Assembly (NCBI GenBank): GCA_947846985.1
Contig: CANTUZ010000004.1
Location: 79,556,159-79,620,158 of the forward strand
DNA: 64,000 nt
Direction of reading: 5' to 3'
Source of the DNA: Fratercula arctica
Taxonomy: Eukaryota > Chordata > Aves > Charadriiformes > Alcidae
Positions 36,101 through 46,580 of the stretch are shown here, one piece after another. Each line of letters begins with the position of its first letter. Positions within the stretch are counted from its first letter, which is position 1. Position numbers and translations under genes: made by a program. The notes below the pieces were generated by a model, which was not told the origin of the DNA, did no database searches, and saw only the letters and a program-made list of their open reading frames with translations.

Positions 36101-37913
36101 TCTGAGAACATTTTGGAAATGCAACTGATTCATCTCAGGCAATGCCCACATAGTCATTTGTCTAATGATACTGTAGCTACAAAGGAAGTTCATTTTATTA
36201 CTCGTTCATTTAGACTAAGATTTTTTTTTTTTTTTAAATTGGCTTGCAAAAAATTTGAAAGGGGCTTAGTCTTGACCAAAACATTGTGCCTTCATATTCA
36301 TGAAATAAAGAAAAACTGTTAATTTTGAGGTTTTCAGAAACTTGAGTTTTTTTCTGAAAGGTTTTTTTTCATGCTTACTGAAATCGGTAATTTACCAGTA
36401 ATGTAATATCAGAGGTCAGTTTTCTTCAAAAAATTATCTTGACATTGGCCTTTTTGAAAACGAATAAAAACTTTTAATGACAAACTTAATCCTGCAATAA
36501 AAAATAAAAGCCACTAACTCTTTAACTGCTTTGTAGTTCTTGAACTGACCTGTTGCTTAGCCTCTTTCACTGCAAGTGATTACTTATCCCACGCTTGCTC
36601 CCGCCTTAGCATGAGAGATGTCATAGATGACACATTGCAGTCCCTTTTGGTCCTGTTTCTGATTACTTTTCATGTAGAACTTGAGTCATAATTATGAATG
36701 TGACGTTTGGCTAAAGGTTACTTATCATGTGTTTTCATTATTTAAAGGATTCTAGGTTTCTCAATGGTATTTTAGAATATAGAACCTGACCATGGCTAAC
36801 TGTCTGGCTGTGGGGTTGGTTTTTTTTGTAGTTATCAAGCGGTGGAGTATATGAGGATGGGAACAGACCCAACAGTAGCCTGTCAGAAAGTTATTTCCAG
36901 GATCCAGAAGTATGCTCCAGGGTTCTTTGGTGCCGTTATATGTGCCAATACAACTGGAAGTTATGGTACGTATTTTGCTCAACAGGCAAAGTTTATTGAC
37001 CCTCACTAGGTCACAGAAGTATAAAACTGAAGGTGGATTTTAAAGCAGAAGTCTTTAGTTATTCTTTGAATACCACAGCAGTACTGGCCATTCATAATAT
37101 CAGATGCTGGTTAGCAGGGCAACTCTGTCCTAGTGTGGACTTGAGATATTTTAATTTTTCCTCTGCGTTTTGATGTCTTAGACTTTCACGAAATTTATGC
37201 AAGTCTCAGTAAAAATCAAAAATATTTACAACCTTCCTGTGTTTTCCTGGACTGTGTATGATTAATTTGAAAGTTTTAAAAAAGAATGCTTACGCTTCCC
37301 CTAGATACGGCATAAGGCAGGGAGAATGTGAATGTTAAGCGTAGCTTCAAAGCAGTCCGAGATCGGTCTTTGTGCCCGGCATCTCATTAGTGAACTCTCA
37401 GATCAGTAGGGAATACAATTTGCTAATCAATGTGGCTTATTTAGTTAGACTGCTTATTGCTGTTCTTTGATCTCTTATTTCCCATAGTTCTGTGTTTAAG
37501 AGATTAGTGTTGGAGGAACTCATTAAGTTAATCAGGACTGAGAGAGAGAGAGAGATTTTCCTGGCTTACGTTACTGTTTTGAATTGTATTATAAAGGCAT
37601 TAATTGCACTACAGCAGTCAATGGCACTGTGTTTTTTACTTAAAAATTAAATACTTTCAAGATGTCTTGGGTTCAACAGATTGTAAAAGAATAATTATGC
37701 CATTGTAGTAGAATTAGTAACCGGGTCTTTAGATGATAAAATACAATGACAAAGACACTAATCCTAAATTTAGCAAATTATACTTCTTTTTTTTTCTTTC
37801 TTTCTTTCCCAGGTGCTGCATGTAATAAAATTCCAGGATTCACTCAGTTTCACTTCATGGTTTCCAGCCCTTTGCTAGGTCAGCCAACTGAGCAAGTAGT
37901 AGATTGCATTTAA
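23996..37913 (+). CDS. AGA: Aspartylglucosaminidase (N4-(beta-N-acetylglucosaminyl)-L-asparaginase), complete, 9 coding exons
   Basis: A lysosomal Ntn hydrolase that cleaves the GlcNAc-Asn bond in the last steps of glycoprotein breakdown. Joining nine exons (listed separately) gives 354 codons and a stop, with all junctions GT/AG and all phases agreeing. A signal peptide is clear: RRR at 10-12, a hydrophobic core at about 13-29, and likely cleavage after Ala32/Ala33. The precursor self-cleaves between Asp213 and Thr214 (motif HDTIG), and Thr214 becomes the nucleophile. Substrate residues known in human are kept at a constant offset of +8: Arg242, Asp245, Thr265 and Gly266. Cysteine pairs equivalent to human 64/69 and 163/179 (the pair hit in Finnish aspartylglucosaminuria) are Cys72/77 and Cys171/187. 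The start at 23,996 is preferred because only it opens the signal-peptide frame. The sequence is intact, with no frameshift. Confidence 0.97.
24399..24742 (+). mobile_element. CR1 fragment in AGA intron 1, sense, with direct repeats
   Basis: Sense CR1 3' end with GGCAGGGGGTGGCACTGG, a CGTCCCTTCCCACC block and a two-unit octamer tail (ATTCTATG, ATTCTGTG). The 11-mer GTGACTGGTTT lies immediately outside at 24,388-24,398 and recurs at 24,738-24,748, overlapping the tail by three bases. This is a candidate target-site duplication of 8-11 bp. The 5' edge is diverged and set within a few bases. Confidence 0.9.
25937..26090 (+). CDS. AGA: AGA exon 2
   Basis: Acceptor ttccag|CTTGG, donor GATGG|gtaaga, 154 bp. 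Encodes the alpha-subunit stretch with Cys72 and Cys77, [12 protein letters not shown] and the [10 protein letters not shown] block, all characteristic of the enzyme. Confidence 0.97.
26734..26846 (+). CDS. AGA: AGA exon 3
   Basis: Acceptor tttcag|CAACAC, donor GAGTCAG|gtaatt, 113 bp. Encodes [20 protein letters not shown] and ends in LLVGES, continuing the alpha subunit. Confidence 0.97.
28883..29198 (-). mobile_element. CR1 fragment in AGA intron 3, antisense
   Basis: Begins CAGAATCACAGAGTGGTTGA, a diverged tail, followed by GGTTGCCCAGGGCCGTGTCC and the block matching [10 protein letters not shown] in reverse complement (GTCCTGTCACTGGGCACCAC). It is an older CR1 subfamily, ~315 bp long. 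Confidence 0.88.
30507..30619 (+). CDS. AGA: AGA exon 4
   Basis: Acceptor ttcaag|CCTCC, donor TGGAAG|gtaggg, 113 bp, ending in phase 0. Encodes [13 protein letters not shown] and QSCQPNYWK with Cys171. It also holds a new Asn-Gln-Ser sequon at residues 168-170. The acceptor uses AAG rather than CAG or TAG, which is less common but allowed. Confidence 0.95.
31525..31639 (+). CDS. AGA: AGA exon 5 (autoproteolysis site)
   Basis: Acceptor ttgcag|AATG, donor ATTG|gtaaca, 115 bp. Encodes Cys187 (CGPYKRP), a variable lysine/glutamate-rich loop at the end of the alpha subunit, and His-Asp-Thr-Ile. The Asp213-Thr214 bond is the self-cleavage site, and Thr214 becomes the beta-subunit N-terminus. Confidence 0.96.
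32729..32779 (+). mobile_element. CR1 3' tail in AGA intron 5
   Basis: GATGATCTGAAAGGTCCCTT followed by CCAACCTAGACAATCCTATG and ATTCT is the last ~50 bp of a sense CR1. Confidence 0.88.
33676..33751 (+). CDS. AGA: AGA exon 6
   Basis: Acceptor ttttag|GTATGG, donor CCAGG|gttagt, 76 bp. Encodes [19 protein letters not shown], the first strands of the beta subunit, followed by AIHKIPG. Confidence 0.95.
34524..34631 (+). CDS. AGA: AGA exon 7 (substrate-binding residues)
   Basis: Acceptor ctacag|CCGTGTAGG after a T-rich tract, donor CCCAG|gtttgt, 108 bp. Encodes [20 protein letters not shown] and [15 protein letters not shown], with Arg242, Asp245, Thr265 and Gly266 of the substrate pocket. Confidence 0.96.
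35086..35135 (-). mobile_element. CR1 3' tail in AGA intron 7
   Basis: CATAGAATCTTCCTGGTTGG followed by AAGGGACCTTTGAGATCATC and GAGTCCAAC is the reverse complement of a CR1 3' end. It is cut off by a short CA/A-rich run. Confidence 0.88.
36832..36965 (+). CDS. AGA: AGA exon 8
   Basis: Acceptor ttgtag|TTATC, donor GTTATG|gtacgt, 134 bp. Encodes [19 protein letters not shown] and [15 protein letters not shown]. The Asn-Thr-Thr sequon (Asn316) corresponds to the human glycosylation site at Asn308. Confidence 0.96.
37540..37555. repeat. (GA)8 microsatellite in AGA intron 8
   Basis: Eight uninterrupted GA units. Confidence 0.9.
37813..37913 (+). CDS. AGA: AGA exon 9 (terminal coding part)
   Basis: Acceptor tcccag|GTGCTG, stop TAA at 37,911-37,913. 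Encodes [19 protein letters not shown] and a tail ending VVDCI, with the final cysteine that pairs with an earlier Cys in the human structure. Confidence 0.96.
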
Positions 37914-38015
37914 TTCCTTTTGTCCTATTAACATCTAAACTTAGGAGGAGGAAAGTGCCAAGGTTCCCCGGGTGTTGCTTTTTGAATTGGTTGTTCATTT
38001 TCACTGTTGCATAAT

Positions 38016-38021
38016 AATAAA
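38016..38021 (+). terminator. AGA: AGA poly(A) signal (proximal)
   Basis: AATAAA about 105 bases after the stop codon, inside an AATAATAATAAAA run and followed after ~15 bases by GT-rich sequence (GGTATGTTGATGGTG). It is the first canonical signal downstream of AGA. Confidence 0.65.
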
Positions 38022-39636
38022 AGTGCAAAGGTATGTTGATGGTGCAGCTACTACTTCACTGTTTTTAATATCTTCTACATTATTACGGCTTTGTGTAGTG
38101 CAACTAAGCTCATCTCTAGCTCCCTGATGTAATTCTTTTGGTAACATTTCTAAGTGATTGCAGACTGGTACTGGGATCTAGAGCGACGTTTTAAAAACTG
38201 ACTGTATGTAGTTTGAGGGAAGTGAACGTAGTTGCAAAATTACAGTTGGCATCATCTCTGTTGGCATTCATCTGTGTCTAAAAACCTACATCTAAGTGAC
38301 TGAAATTGTTGCACTTCACTACTGAAATCATCTAAGTCATGAATTTAGTAGGCATTACCTTACATCCCAACTCAGTTTTTAAACTTTTGCAAACCTGACA
38401 ATCAAACTGTGGTTTTAAATACCAGAAAATATTATCTGTTGTGTGTTTACTTCCAAGTAACGCCAAGTTTCACCTGCTTTTTGGGCAAAGATGGTCACTG
38501 GAAAAATAACTTTCAAAGGGAAAAGTGGGCGGCATGCAAAGAGACCAAGCATCTATTGTCTGTCTGTTTTCGTAAGAACTAAGTAGCCAAAAGTGATGAA
38601 TTGTAACCATTGAACTGGACCATCACTTTGCCATTTAAAAAGATATTTGGCAGAAATCAGGAATACAGGGCAGGGAGCAGGAGGGGCTCTGCCTTTACAC
38701 GTGAGCCTTATTTTGAGAATATTTGTCTTTCTAAGATTTAGTCTGAGTTTTTGAAAAGAAAGTTGCATGCAAATGCTGACAAGCAAGGAAAAGGGGTTGA
38801 AGAGCAGTGGAGAAGATTTCAAAGCTTTAATTAAGAGATAAGCAGCATCTCCTTGTGGGCCTTTGTGACTTGTTTCACAACAGCTGAGAATACGTTCGAC
38901 TAGAGAGGACACCCAAACATCCCTGGTGGTACGAGCCTTCCAGGAGCGTTGCATTGACTCTAACTGGATGTGAAGACAGGTGGAAATCTTCCTGTCACCT
39001 TTCTTTGCAGTGGAAGTTAAGCTACGAGTCTTAGTCACAGTGATTTCCTTGTCACTAATAGCCTGGCCGCTTGCCCTTTAGAGGAGCTGTTGCATACCGA
39101 GACCATGACGGTTACCTACAGCTGGGTCTGTCTCTCCCTTTCTGTGTCTAGAGGTGCCAGGATTCATTTGTAATAGAACTGAGGATTGTTCCATAGGCAT
39201 TTGAAGATCTGTTTGATCGTTTTCTTAACTTAGTGGCTTGCATTTGATTGAATCTTTGCTAAACGTGAGCCAGGAAAAGTTAACAGGGATGAGCGAGTAA
39301 AAAGAGCATGTCTTGTCATAAACGCTTTAAATATTCTTTGTCTAATTGAATAAAATCATTGGGTAATAAAAACTCACCTTCTTTAATGTATCATTTATAA
39401 GGTTGTTTAAATGCTTGTGTACTGTGCCTTAGAATGATTGTTGCCTTATGTTCTGAGTTGGTATCTTTAAAAGCTGGAAAAAATGTCCAAACTTTTTGCC
39501 ATCTTTAATGGCCTGCTGCTGAACTTCATCAACAAAGTCATTGATTTAGTGACTCGCCTCCATCACTGGATTATTAGAGCATCTTGTAGCACAGAGTTCA
39601 CAAGCTTTACTCAAAGGAGCTCTTACTGAATATATC
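38022..39636. other. AGA 3' flank / possible extended 3' UTR
   Basis: Single-copy-looking AT-rich sequence between the proximal and distal poly(A) signals and the LTR-like element. A 161-codon - strand open frame (38,553-39,038) shows no family features and is taken as chance. Confidence 0.5.
39349..39354 (+). terminator. Possible distal AGA poly(A) signal
   Basis: AATAAA followed within 20 bases by AATAAAA. This pair could end a ~1.4 kb 3' UTR. Only transcript 3' ends could decide between this and the proximal site. Confidence 0.3.
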
Positions 39637-40640
39637 TGTAGTGGTTTCAGATGAGTGTTGCGTGACAAGGGGCAAAGCGGTTTGGGCAGAAGATAAACCC
39701 CCTTGCGTTCTAACACTCCTCACCGAGGTGGGAGGCTCGGTGTGGCTGGGTTTAAATTCTGAGTGATGCCCAATTCAGCACTATCAGTCCAGTCGCGTTT
39801 AATATGTATTAAACTATTACGATTTGGATACACTAATAGTGGACGGCACCTTCAGTCTAGTCGTGCTCATGAACCAGCACGGCCACCCTTGAGTCTTTGG
39901 TCACGTTCAGTGAGAAACTGAAATGACCAGCTACTTAAACAGTGCAGTTTATTTAAACAACAGATCTATAGGTTCTTAGGATTGCGGGTGATAAATACAC
40001 TGTCTGCAAAGCACGTGCAAATGAAAGTATTATTACATCTATCAAACGCGCGACAAAGTTATAAGCGATACAGCCTGGCTATAAATGTAGGAAAGAGAGT
40101 CTCTAGAGAGATTTCTAAGTAAGTTCCCCAAGGAAACACTCGGTATAATCTAACTCTTACCCAAAGGCGTCCCTGTGGGGGGGGAAGAAAGGCTCAGCCC
40201 GTCGACTGATCCCAGAAGTCAGTGATGGAGTTCTCCTCGACTGGTTCACGATGGTGTCTTCCCCGGGTATCCCCCCTCTCTTGGGCTATTTTTATACTAT
40301 TTGTTATCTTCAAGGTGGAGTTTGAGTGACTTTAGTCATAAATACTTTAATTATGATTGGTGTAAAATTCTCTCGCTTCACATTTAAAGGTATAGTTTAC
40401 GAGAAATTCAGGGCGCAGGCTCAAGGAGGAGTGGTCGCACCTTGGAGGCGGGTGGCCTTTGGGATGGAGGTGTGTTTTGGTATTATAATGACATTGTAAT
40501 GAGCAAAGTTCGCGCAAAGGACAGCATTTCATCAAAATTTGACAAAATGTTGGCTCAGGGTAGCGAGTAGGCAGCTTATCTGTTCCACAGGAAGCTAGTT
40601 AGGCAGCTTATCTGTTTCGTGGTACCATCTTGTTCCTGTA
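39637..40640 (-). mobile_element. LTR-like element (probable endogenous retroviral solo LTR)
   Basis: Read on the - strand this resembles a long terminal repeat. A 17-bp direct repeat (40,568-40,584 and 40,600-40,616) sits in the upstream, U3-like part. A TATA-like AGTATAAAAATAGCCC lies near 40,283-40,300, and an AATAAA at 39,949-39,954. The end at 39,637 reads AAACCACTACA, i.e. TGTAGTGGTTT on +, a terminus I associate with avian LTRs. No gag, pol or env frame, primer-binding site or second LTR was found nearby, so it is most likely a solo LTR. The 5' boundary and target-site duplication could not be fixed. Confidence 0.45.
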
Positions 40641-43600
40641 TCTGCATAAGGCAAGGCCAGGGAATGATTACCTTCCCTCCCGTACCTCATGGAGCTTCGC
40701 GAGCATCCTTGTACGGCGAACCGCAGATGTGGCGTCCTTCGCGTGCCAGCTGCAGCTGTCTTCTACCTCAGAAGCCTCTTGGTTTTATACTTTTCCTTAA
40801 TGTGTGAACAATGCTGTACTTTTGTATTCTTGACCAATTCAGTAATTATTCCACAGATGAGTTTTCTACTTCTCCAACCTACGTCCCTTCTGCCACCGCT
40901 GCTCTGTCGTCAGATAACTCGGGCAGTGAAGCACAAACAGATTAATAAAATCCCAATTATTGTTACTTTGAAGGTAGCATCGAGAGCGGTGAGTGCCCGT
41001 GCTGAGAGCTGAGGGGTGCTCCCGCGCTGCCTGGAGTCACCACCTTACCCTTCTCCTCCTGCATGGTCAGCTCAGCTCGTCTGTACGTGAGACCAGGATT
41101 GCTCGTCTCCGTGAGACAGACACACACTTACACGTGCGGTTTCATAACGTAAGTTGCTTTGTCGCGCTGAATTCCTTATAAATGAAAGGCTTAGGTTGTG
41201 TGAATTATGTTGCTATATTGTTAATTTGACAATGTATTAAACCGTAATATTTATAAACGTACCGTTCTGATGTTATGGACGGAATTCTGAATTTAAAAAA
41301 AAAAAACAATGTGCTTAATGTTTTGTCTTAAAAATGTTTCTTTAAAGGTTGCTAGTAGTAGTGGCGGTTCTCTTCTGCTCAGCAGACACATGGGGTTTTT
41401 TAAGAAAGCTTTGTACAAGTACAAATCCTTGCCAAAAGTAAGCAAAAGCTCTATGACAGTTCCTGCTGCGGTTGGGAAAAAAAAAAAAAAAAAAAAAAAA
41501 TTACTGTTTCTGATTTCAAGGAATTTTGTATTTTTAATTTTTTACTCTCGGACTTTTACTCCACAACACAAAAAAACCGTATGCACAGAAGATGAGTGTT
41601 TGCGAGTCAGCGCTACAGTTGGATGTAGCTGTAAAGTTGCGGGGGTTTTTCAAGTCCAGCTGTGGTTTAAGTGCGCTAGCGTCTGGGTGACCTGCTGCTT
41701 TCTCTTTCGGAACACTTCGGACCAAGTTACCGCGTCCTCCAAGTAGAACAGAAGAGTCTGAGCTCAGCGGTCTGACCAATAAAGCCACCCGCGCCGTGTT
41801 TTTACCTGCCACGGAATTGTTCTCCAGCAAAACCATCGGTACGAAGCCTGACGATGTTTGTGTGCGCTTTATTGAAGAAACCTTCCCTCCCGTGTGGCCG
41901 GTTGTAGTTACCGCTGAAATGCCTCCTTTCACCTCGAGCTGCCTCAAGCGGGAGGAATTCAGAGTTGCAGAGAATTCAAGGTTGGTCTTTCAGATGGAGT
42001 CCAGGAGTAATAACTGGATCAACGGGAGAGAATCTGTTATCTCTTCACAGGGTAAAAACGACAGCGGGGCTGATTGCTTTTTAACTTCGAAATTCTGAAA
42101 ACTTCCCATAAATTAGTATTTTTATCTGCTGCGCGTTTCCCGAGCGCTGAGGAGCAGCAGAGAACTGACAGTTTCCTACTTCTGTTGCGTATTTAATTCT
42201 TTGGGGTTTTTTCTGAAGGATTTAAAGTAATAGATGAAGTAAAGCATCACAGCCTAGAAGAGCGAATGTAAGAAGAATTATAAACAAGTCTTAATTCGTA
42301 CGGAGTTGGGTGTGTTTTGCTAATTGGGCGTTTAGTGTAGCCTAATTTGTATGTTATAAGGTAGAACATAAATGACGTTGGAGGGGCTGCAGAGCTAATG
42401 AAGTGTTGAATTCGGTCTGTGCCCGTTCTTAGGACTCCGTGGATGTGAAAACTCCTGCAGTCTCACTTCCCGGCAGGAGTTCCGACCGTTTGTGTTACAG
42501 CTTAGTGAAAGCTCTAGCCCCCAAAATGGGTTTTTAGGGGGTAAGGTCGCTTTGCCGCCTGGGTTAACGGCCTTTAAGTGACTTCTGGGGAGCTGCTGGT
42601 CCCTGCCCGCTGCGTCCCGTTGCCGGCGTCACCGCTGGGTTCCAGCACGGGCAGGCGGGGGTGTGCGTTTGCGCTACGGCGTTACAGCGGGGGTCGGAAA
42701 ATCCATGAAAAACACGTATGCTGACCAGAGAACAAAGAGCTTGTAGCGGAGGGCTGAAGACCAGGTTATGTTTTGAGCTTTGTCTTTCTCAGGAGAAGGG
42801 CTTTGCCGCCCCGCAAGGGGTGGTTCGACCCGCGTCCTCCCCTTCGCCTGCTCTCGCCAGCTGCGCGACTGGCTGTGGTGCTTGTGCGCCTCCACAAAAT
42901 GCATCAGCTTCTTGGTCTGGCTGAAAATTAATTTTTTTTTTTTTTTTTTTCTTCTTCTTTTTTTTCAGAGGGCGAGTAGGCAAGCTGTTCTCATTGACCG
43001 TGCAGCCACCCAGCCGCTCACGGCAGCGCCGGGCAGACGGCAGGGACGCGCAGGAGGGCGCTGAGGAGCACGGGGCGTTACCCAGCTGGTGGCGGCACGT
43101 ACTGAGGTGGGCAAAGGCAGACTCTTCCGAATATTCCTGCAGACTGAGGGAAGGTGACTGTCTCTTTACAGGTTTCACGATTCAGCCCTCAAGCTAGATG
43201 CCCATCCTACTGTTTCTCCCCCATAAAATTCGGTAAAAGACATGAGAAATGAGGATTTGAATCCAGGACTCGCTACTTCAGGGGGCGTTCTCATCTACAG
43301 GCTACTCTTGTGTTCCCCGTGTTTTCTCTTCTGTCACGCAAATATTCGATTATTCACCATAGGTGTCCCATTGTCAGGATGGGAGAGCACAGAGCCTCCA
43401 CGCGGCCTTTTTCTGGTGTCAGAATGTGAATTTGAATGTCTTCTGACCGAGGAGGCTTTACAGCTTAGGGCCCAGCCTTCAGAGCAACCGCTGTTCCCCG
43501 GACGCGTTGTGAAAGCGTGAGCACCATGCGCTCAGGCTCCTCGGCTGGCTCTTTAATTGAAAGTCGCCGCGAGATGAGCTTTGTGTCGGCAACCGCTGGG

Positions 43601-46390
43601 TTTCGGGCAGGTTCCCGGGGGGGCTCCCAGGGGGGCTCTGTCACAGGGATGTCTGGGGACTGGATCAGGAGGTTTAGGAAGGAGACAAGTGCCACACGCT
43701 CAGCGGAGCCAAGGTGACGTCTCCAATCACCTTCAAGGACAGAGCTCCAGCCTTGCAACTTGATTTGAAAAATCAAGTCTCTTTCAGAGTTGAGAATAGA
43801 ACTTTGATGGTGCGTGAAGTTGTACTTCTGTAACAACGATGTCGTGCCTCGCTGTGACAAGCGTAAATGCAGATGCCAGGTAAATATTCCAACTGTCGTT
43901 TATAACTGTCGTTTATGTGCCTTTGGCCAGTCTTCGTGGCGCGCCAATCAGTGTCCTACTTACCCATTGTGCTCTACTTTGCAGCGGTGATTTTTCCAGA
44001 CGCAGCATTTGGGCGCAACTTCAGGTGCATGCTGGAAGCTGAGGCAATCTGCTGGTACAATAGACCGTCTCCCGTAAGTGCCTCTAAAGCGTCTCTCCCA
44101 GTGAATAACAAAATCACGGAACAATACAGAGCTACCGAAGCCTTCGCTCTCAGTGCGCAAAGGTTAGAGAGCTCCGTCCTTAGGAAGGGAAAAGGTGCCC
44201 TTTCCTGGGGAGATCCAAAAGGGACTCGGGAGACCAATGTTTTAAGCTTTCTGGGGACCTCAGTACTTCGTCTCAGGTGCTGTTTTCTGACCCTCTGGGT
44301 ATCCCAAATCTCCCGTGCGTCTTTCTGTTAGTAGGGATGCCTAAACCAGTAACTCCTCATGCTGGGAAGCTCCTCAAGCTCGGGTCATTCTCGTTCTTCT
44401 AAGCCCTGGGCCTGACCCGAGGAGGCTGCCGACACGCTGAAAGCTGCTCAGCAGATGCCTGCAGCGAGTTCCTGAGTCTGTGGCTTGTTGCACTCGCTTG
44501 ATCTAATGACCGCGCGACTGTATGTGCAACGTGAATATCTGTGTTCGAGTAACAACCTGCCTGATTATCCCAGAACTCTGAGGCTGAAGAATCTTTTCCT
44601 CCTCATTCTCCTATAAAAAGGAGAAATACGTAAGAAATACATTGGCTCGCGTTGTTGGCACTGCATTTGCCACTTCTCAGCTCCTCTCCAAAGTGCAGAA
44701 CCGCCATCCCGTACAGCTTCCCCCGGCAACGCCCGCCGTGCCTCATGTCACTTCACCTCATCTGTAGAAAAATAGGATGGGCTTATTTTTCATCGGTCTA
44801 AAAATGTCTGCTAGGACCAGGCTTTACAAATGCAAAATCACTGCCTTCGTATAAAAGCAGCCTTTCAGCAAACGCTTTCCTTAAAAACACGAACTGACTC
44901 CAAGCGGAGCGAAACAGAAAGGTTTACTGTTAGAGTAGCGCAGCTTCTCGAAGTTGGGTTTTCGTAACATTGAATTATCTGATTCAGAAAAGGTGACTGA
45001 CTGTGTTTTCCCCGTGAGTTACTCAGGACGACTATAAGCAGGTTGATGCGGTAGCGGGGGCTGGGAGCAGCAGCCACAACGTGCAGCGAGTTCGCAGGAA
45101 GGAGAGAAGGTTTCAGAGGTACCTTAGAGACTTCCATCTCTTCGTCAGAGACGCGCAACCCCTCAAAAGGAATCAGAAGGCAAAAAAAGTAAGAATTCCG
45201 TAGGCTTGCCATAAAGCTACTCAGGTACGCGGATACTACAGTAACTACAGAAGTTTCAGCCACGTGTATTTTGCTAATTACAACTGGCTTTGTCGGACTA
45301 GAACAGGAATTACGGAGTTCTGGGTTAAAATCGGAGGTAGGAAGAAGTTATGGGACAGAACAGAAGGTGGAATTCAGGCGGGGGGAAATAAATCCCTGCA
45401 AGCGTAGCATGCACAGAAGGAACCGGGAAAAAAAAAGTGGTTTAGTTACTAACCCAAAACGTCATGGAGCAAATCCCGCCTCGCTGTGTGATGCTCGTTT
45501 GCGTGTCATCAGTCCGGTGCTGCGGTACCCGACGCAGCCCCTGCTAACAATCATCAACTCCAGTTCCAAAATCCTCCTTTTCCCCCCTCACGGCTCTGCA
45601 CAATCTGGGTTTGGGTGTTACCTTGTACACACTAAATGTCAAATTCAGGTTAAAGCCTCCCGTTCGTTGCATGAGACGGATGAACCTTCTTAAAAAGGTG
45701 AAAATTTATTGTTGTATCAATACACGAAGCCCGTGAAAAAAATTGAGGCACTTGAAGTTTGTTACTTAAATCTCCAGAAGCCGGATAAAGGGGATCTTAC
45801 CTGTATCCCTTTAGCTCTATCTGCTGTAAAGTCTCTTCGAAACACACTTTTGGTGGTAATAATAAATACCAGAAGAGGCCATTCCGGAGACAGGACTATT
45901 CACCAAGCCACTCGGCTGTTTTGTCAAAAATACGAGTCTCGGTGTTAATTGCCAGGGCTCGGGTGACAATCAATCAGCCGCAGGCCGCGCTGGCGGAGCT
46001 GAAGCTTTGAATGACAGCCCGGGTGATTACAGCCAGTCGGGGTGTACGGGTTGCTTAGGCTGCGTGATTGAAGAGATTCCTGATGGAAAACTTGTAACTG
46101 AGGTTGGGATATTTTTTTTTTTTTTTTTTTTTCCCCTAGGAAGAAGAATGGCGCTGGGCAGCAAACCAAGTCCTGCTCCTTCTCCGCGGGCTCGGCCAGT
46201 AGCTGGCTCAGGGCTGCTGGTCCCCAGCGAGCCGGGACAGTGAGAGGTTCGGCCAGCTGCCCCCAATGGATTTAAAAGTCAATTTATTCCGAATTTTTAT
46301 CTTGCTTTATTGAAAGCGGATAAGTTAGGATAAGTTCATATCCACCGAAAATACTGTTTCCTGGATGTTGCAAAGAGTAGAGTTTTTCTA
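40641..46390. other. CpG-rich intergenic DNA between AGA and NEIL3
   Basis: No gene recognised. Open frames of 130-145 codons (for example 41,309-41,746, 43,915-44,331 and 45,271-45,693) have no family features. Sequence is much richer in CpG than the first 23 kb or the AGA introns: 15 CpG by hand count in 42,601-42,720, against none in 30,001-30,120. Homopolymer runs occur at ~41,477-41,500 (A), 42,932-42,950 (T) and 46,112-46,132 (T). Confidence 0.5.
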
Positions 46391-46580
46391 GAGTCACAGA
46401 CTGGTTTGGGTTGGAAGGGACCTTAAAGGCCACCCAGTGCCACCCCCTGCCCTGGGCAGGGACACCTCCCACCAGACCAGGTTGCTCCAAGCCCCGTCCA
46501 ACCTGGCCTTGAACCCCTCCAGGGATGGGGCAGCCACAGCTTCTCTGGGCAACCTGGGCCAGGGGCTCACCCGCTCACAG
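46391..46580 (-). mobile_element. CR1 fragment, antisense
   Basis: AGTCACAGACTGGTTTGGGT followed by TGGAAGGGACCTTAAAGGCC is a diverged reverse-complement CR1 tail. The GGCAGGGACACCTCCCACC and CTCCAGGGATGGGGCAGCC blocks follow up to about 46,580. Confidence 0.93.

Larger units (their letters stand above)
24147..37812 (+). other. AGA: AGA introns 1-8
   Basis: Introns lie at 24,147-25,936, 26,091-26,733, 26,847-30,506, 30,620-31,524, 31,640-33,675, 33,752-34,523, 34,632-36,831 and 36,966-37,812. They are AT-rich and contain four CR1 pieces (introns 1, 3, 5 and 7, listed separately), a (GA)8 run, and T runs of ~18-19 bases near 25,536, 31,274 and 36,219. No nested gene or structured RNA was recognised. 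Confidence 0.85.

Noticed and set aside
38553..39038. 161-codon open frame on the - strand downstream of AGA
   Set aside because: No recognisable domain, composition like the surrounding DNA, and no splice or poly(A) context of its own. Probably chance.
41477..41500. A24 run as a possible poly(A) tail of a processed pseudogene
   Set aside because: No recognisable coding sequence precedes it, and similar homopolymers are scattered through the window (9,998, 42,932, 46,112, 53,525).
43915..45693. 130-140 codon frames in the CpG-rich interval
   Set aside because: High GC lowers stop-codon frequency. The translations show no motif and do not link into an exon chain.
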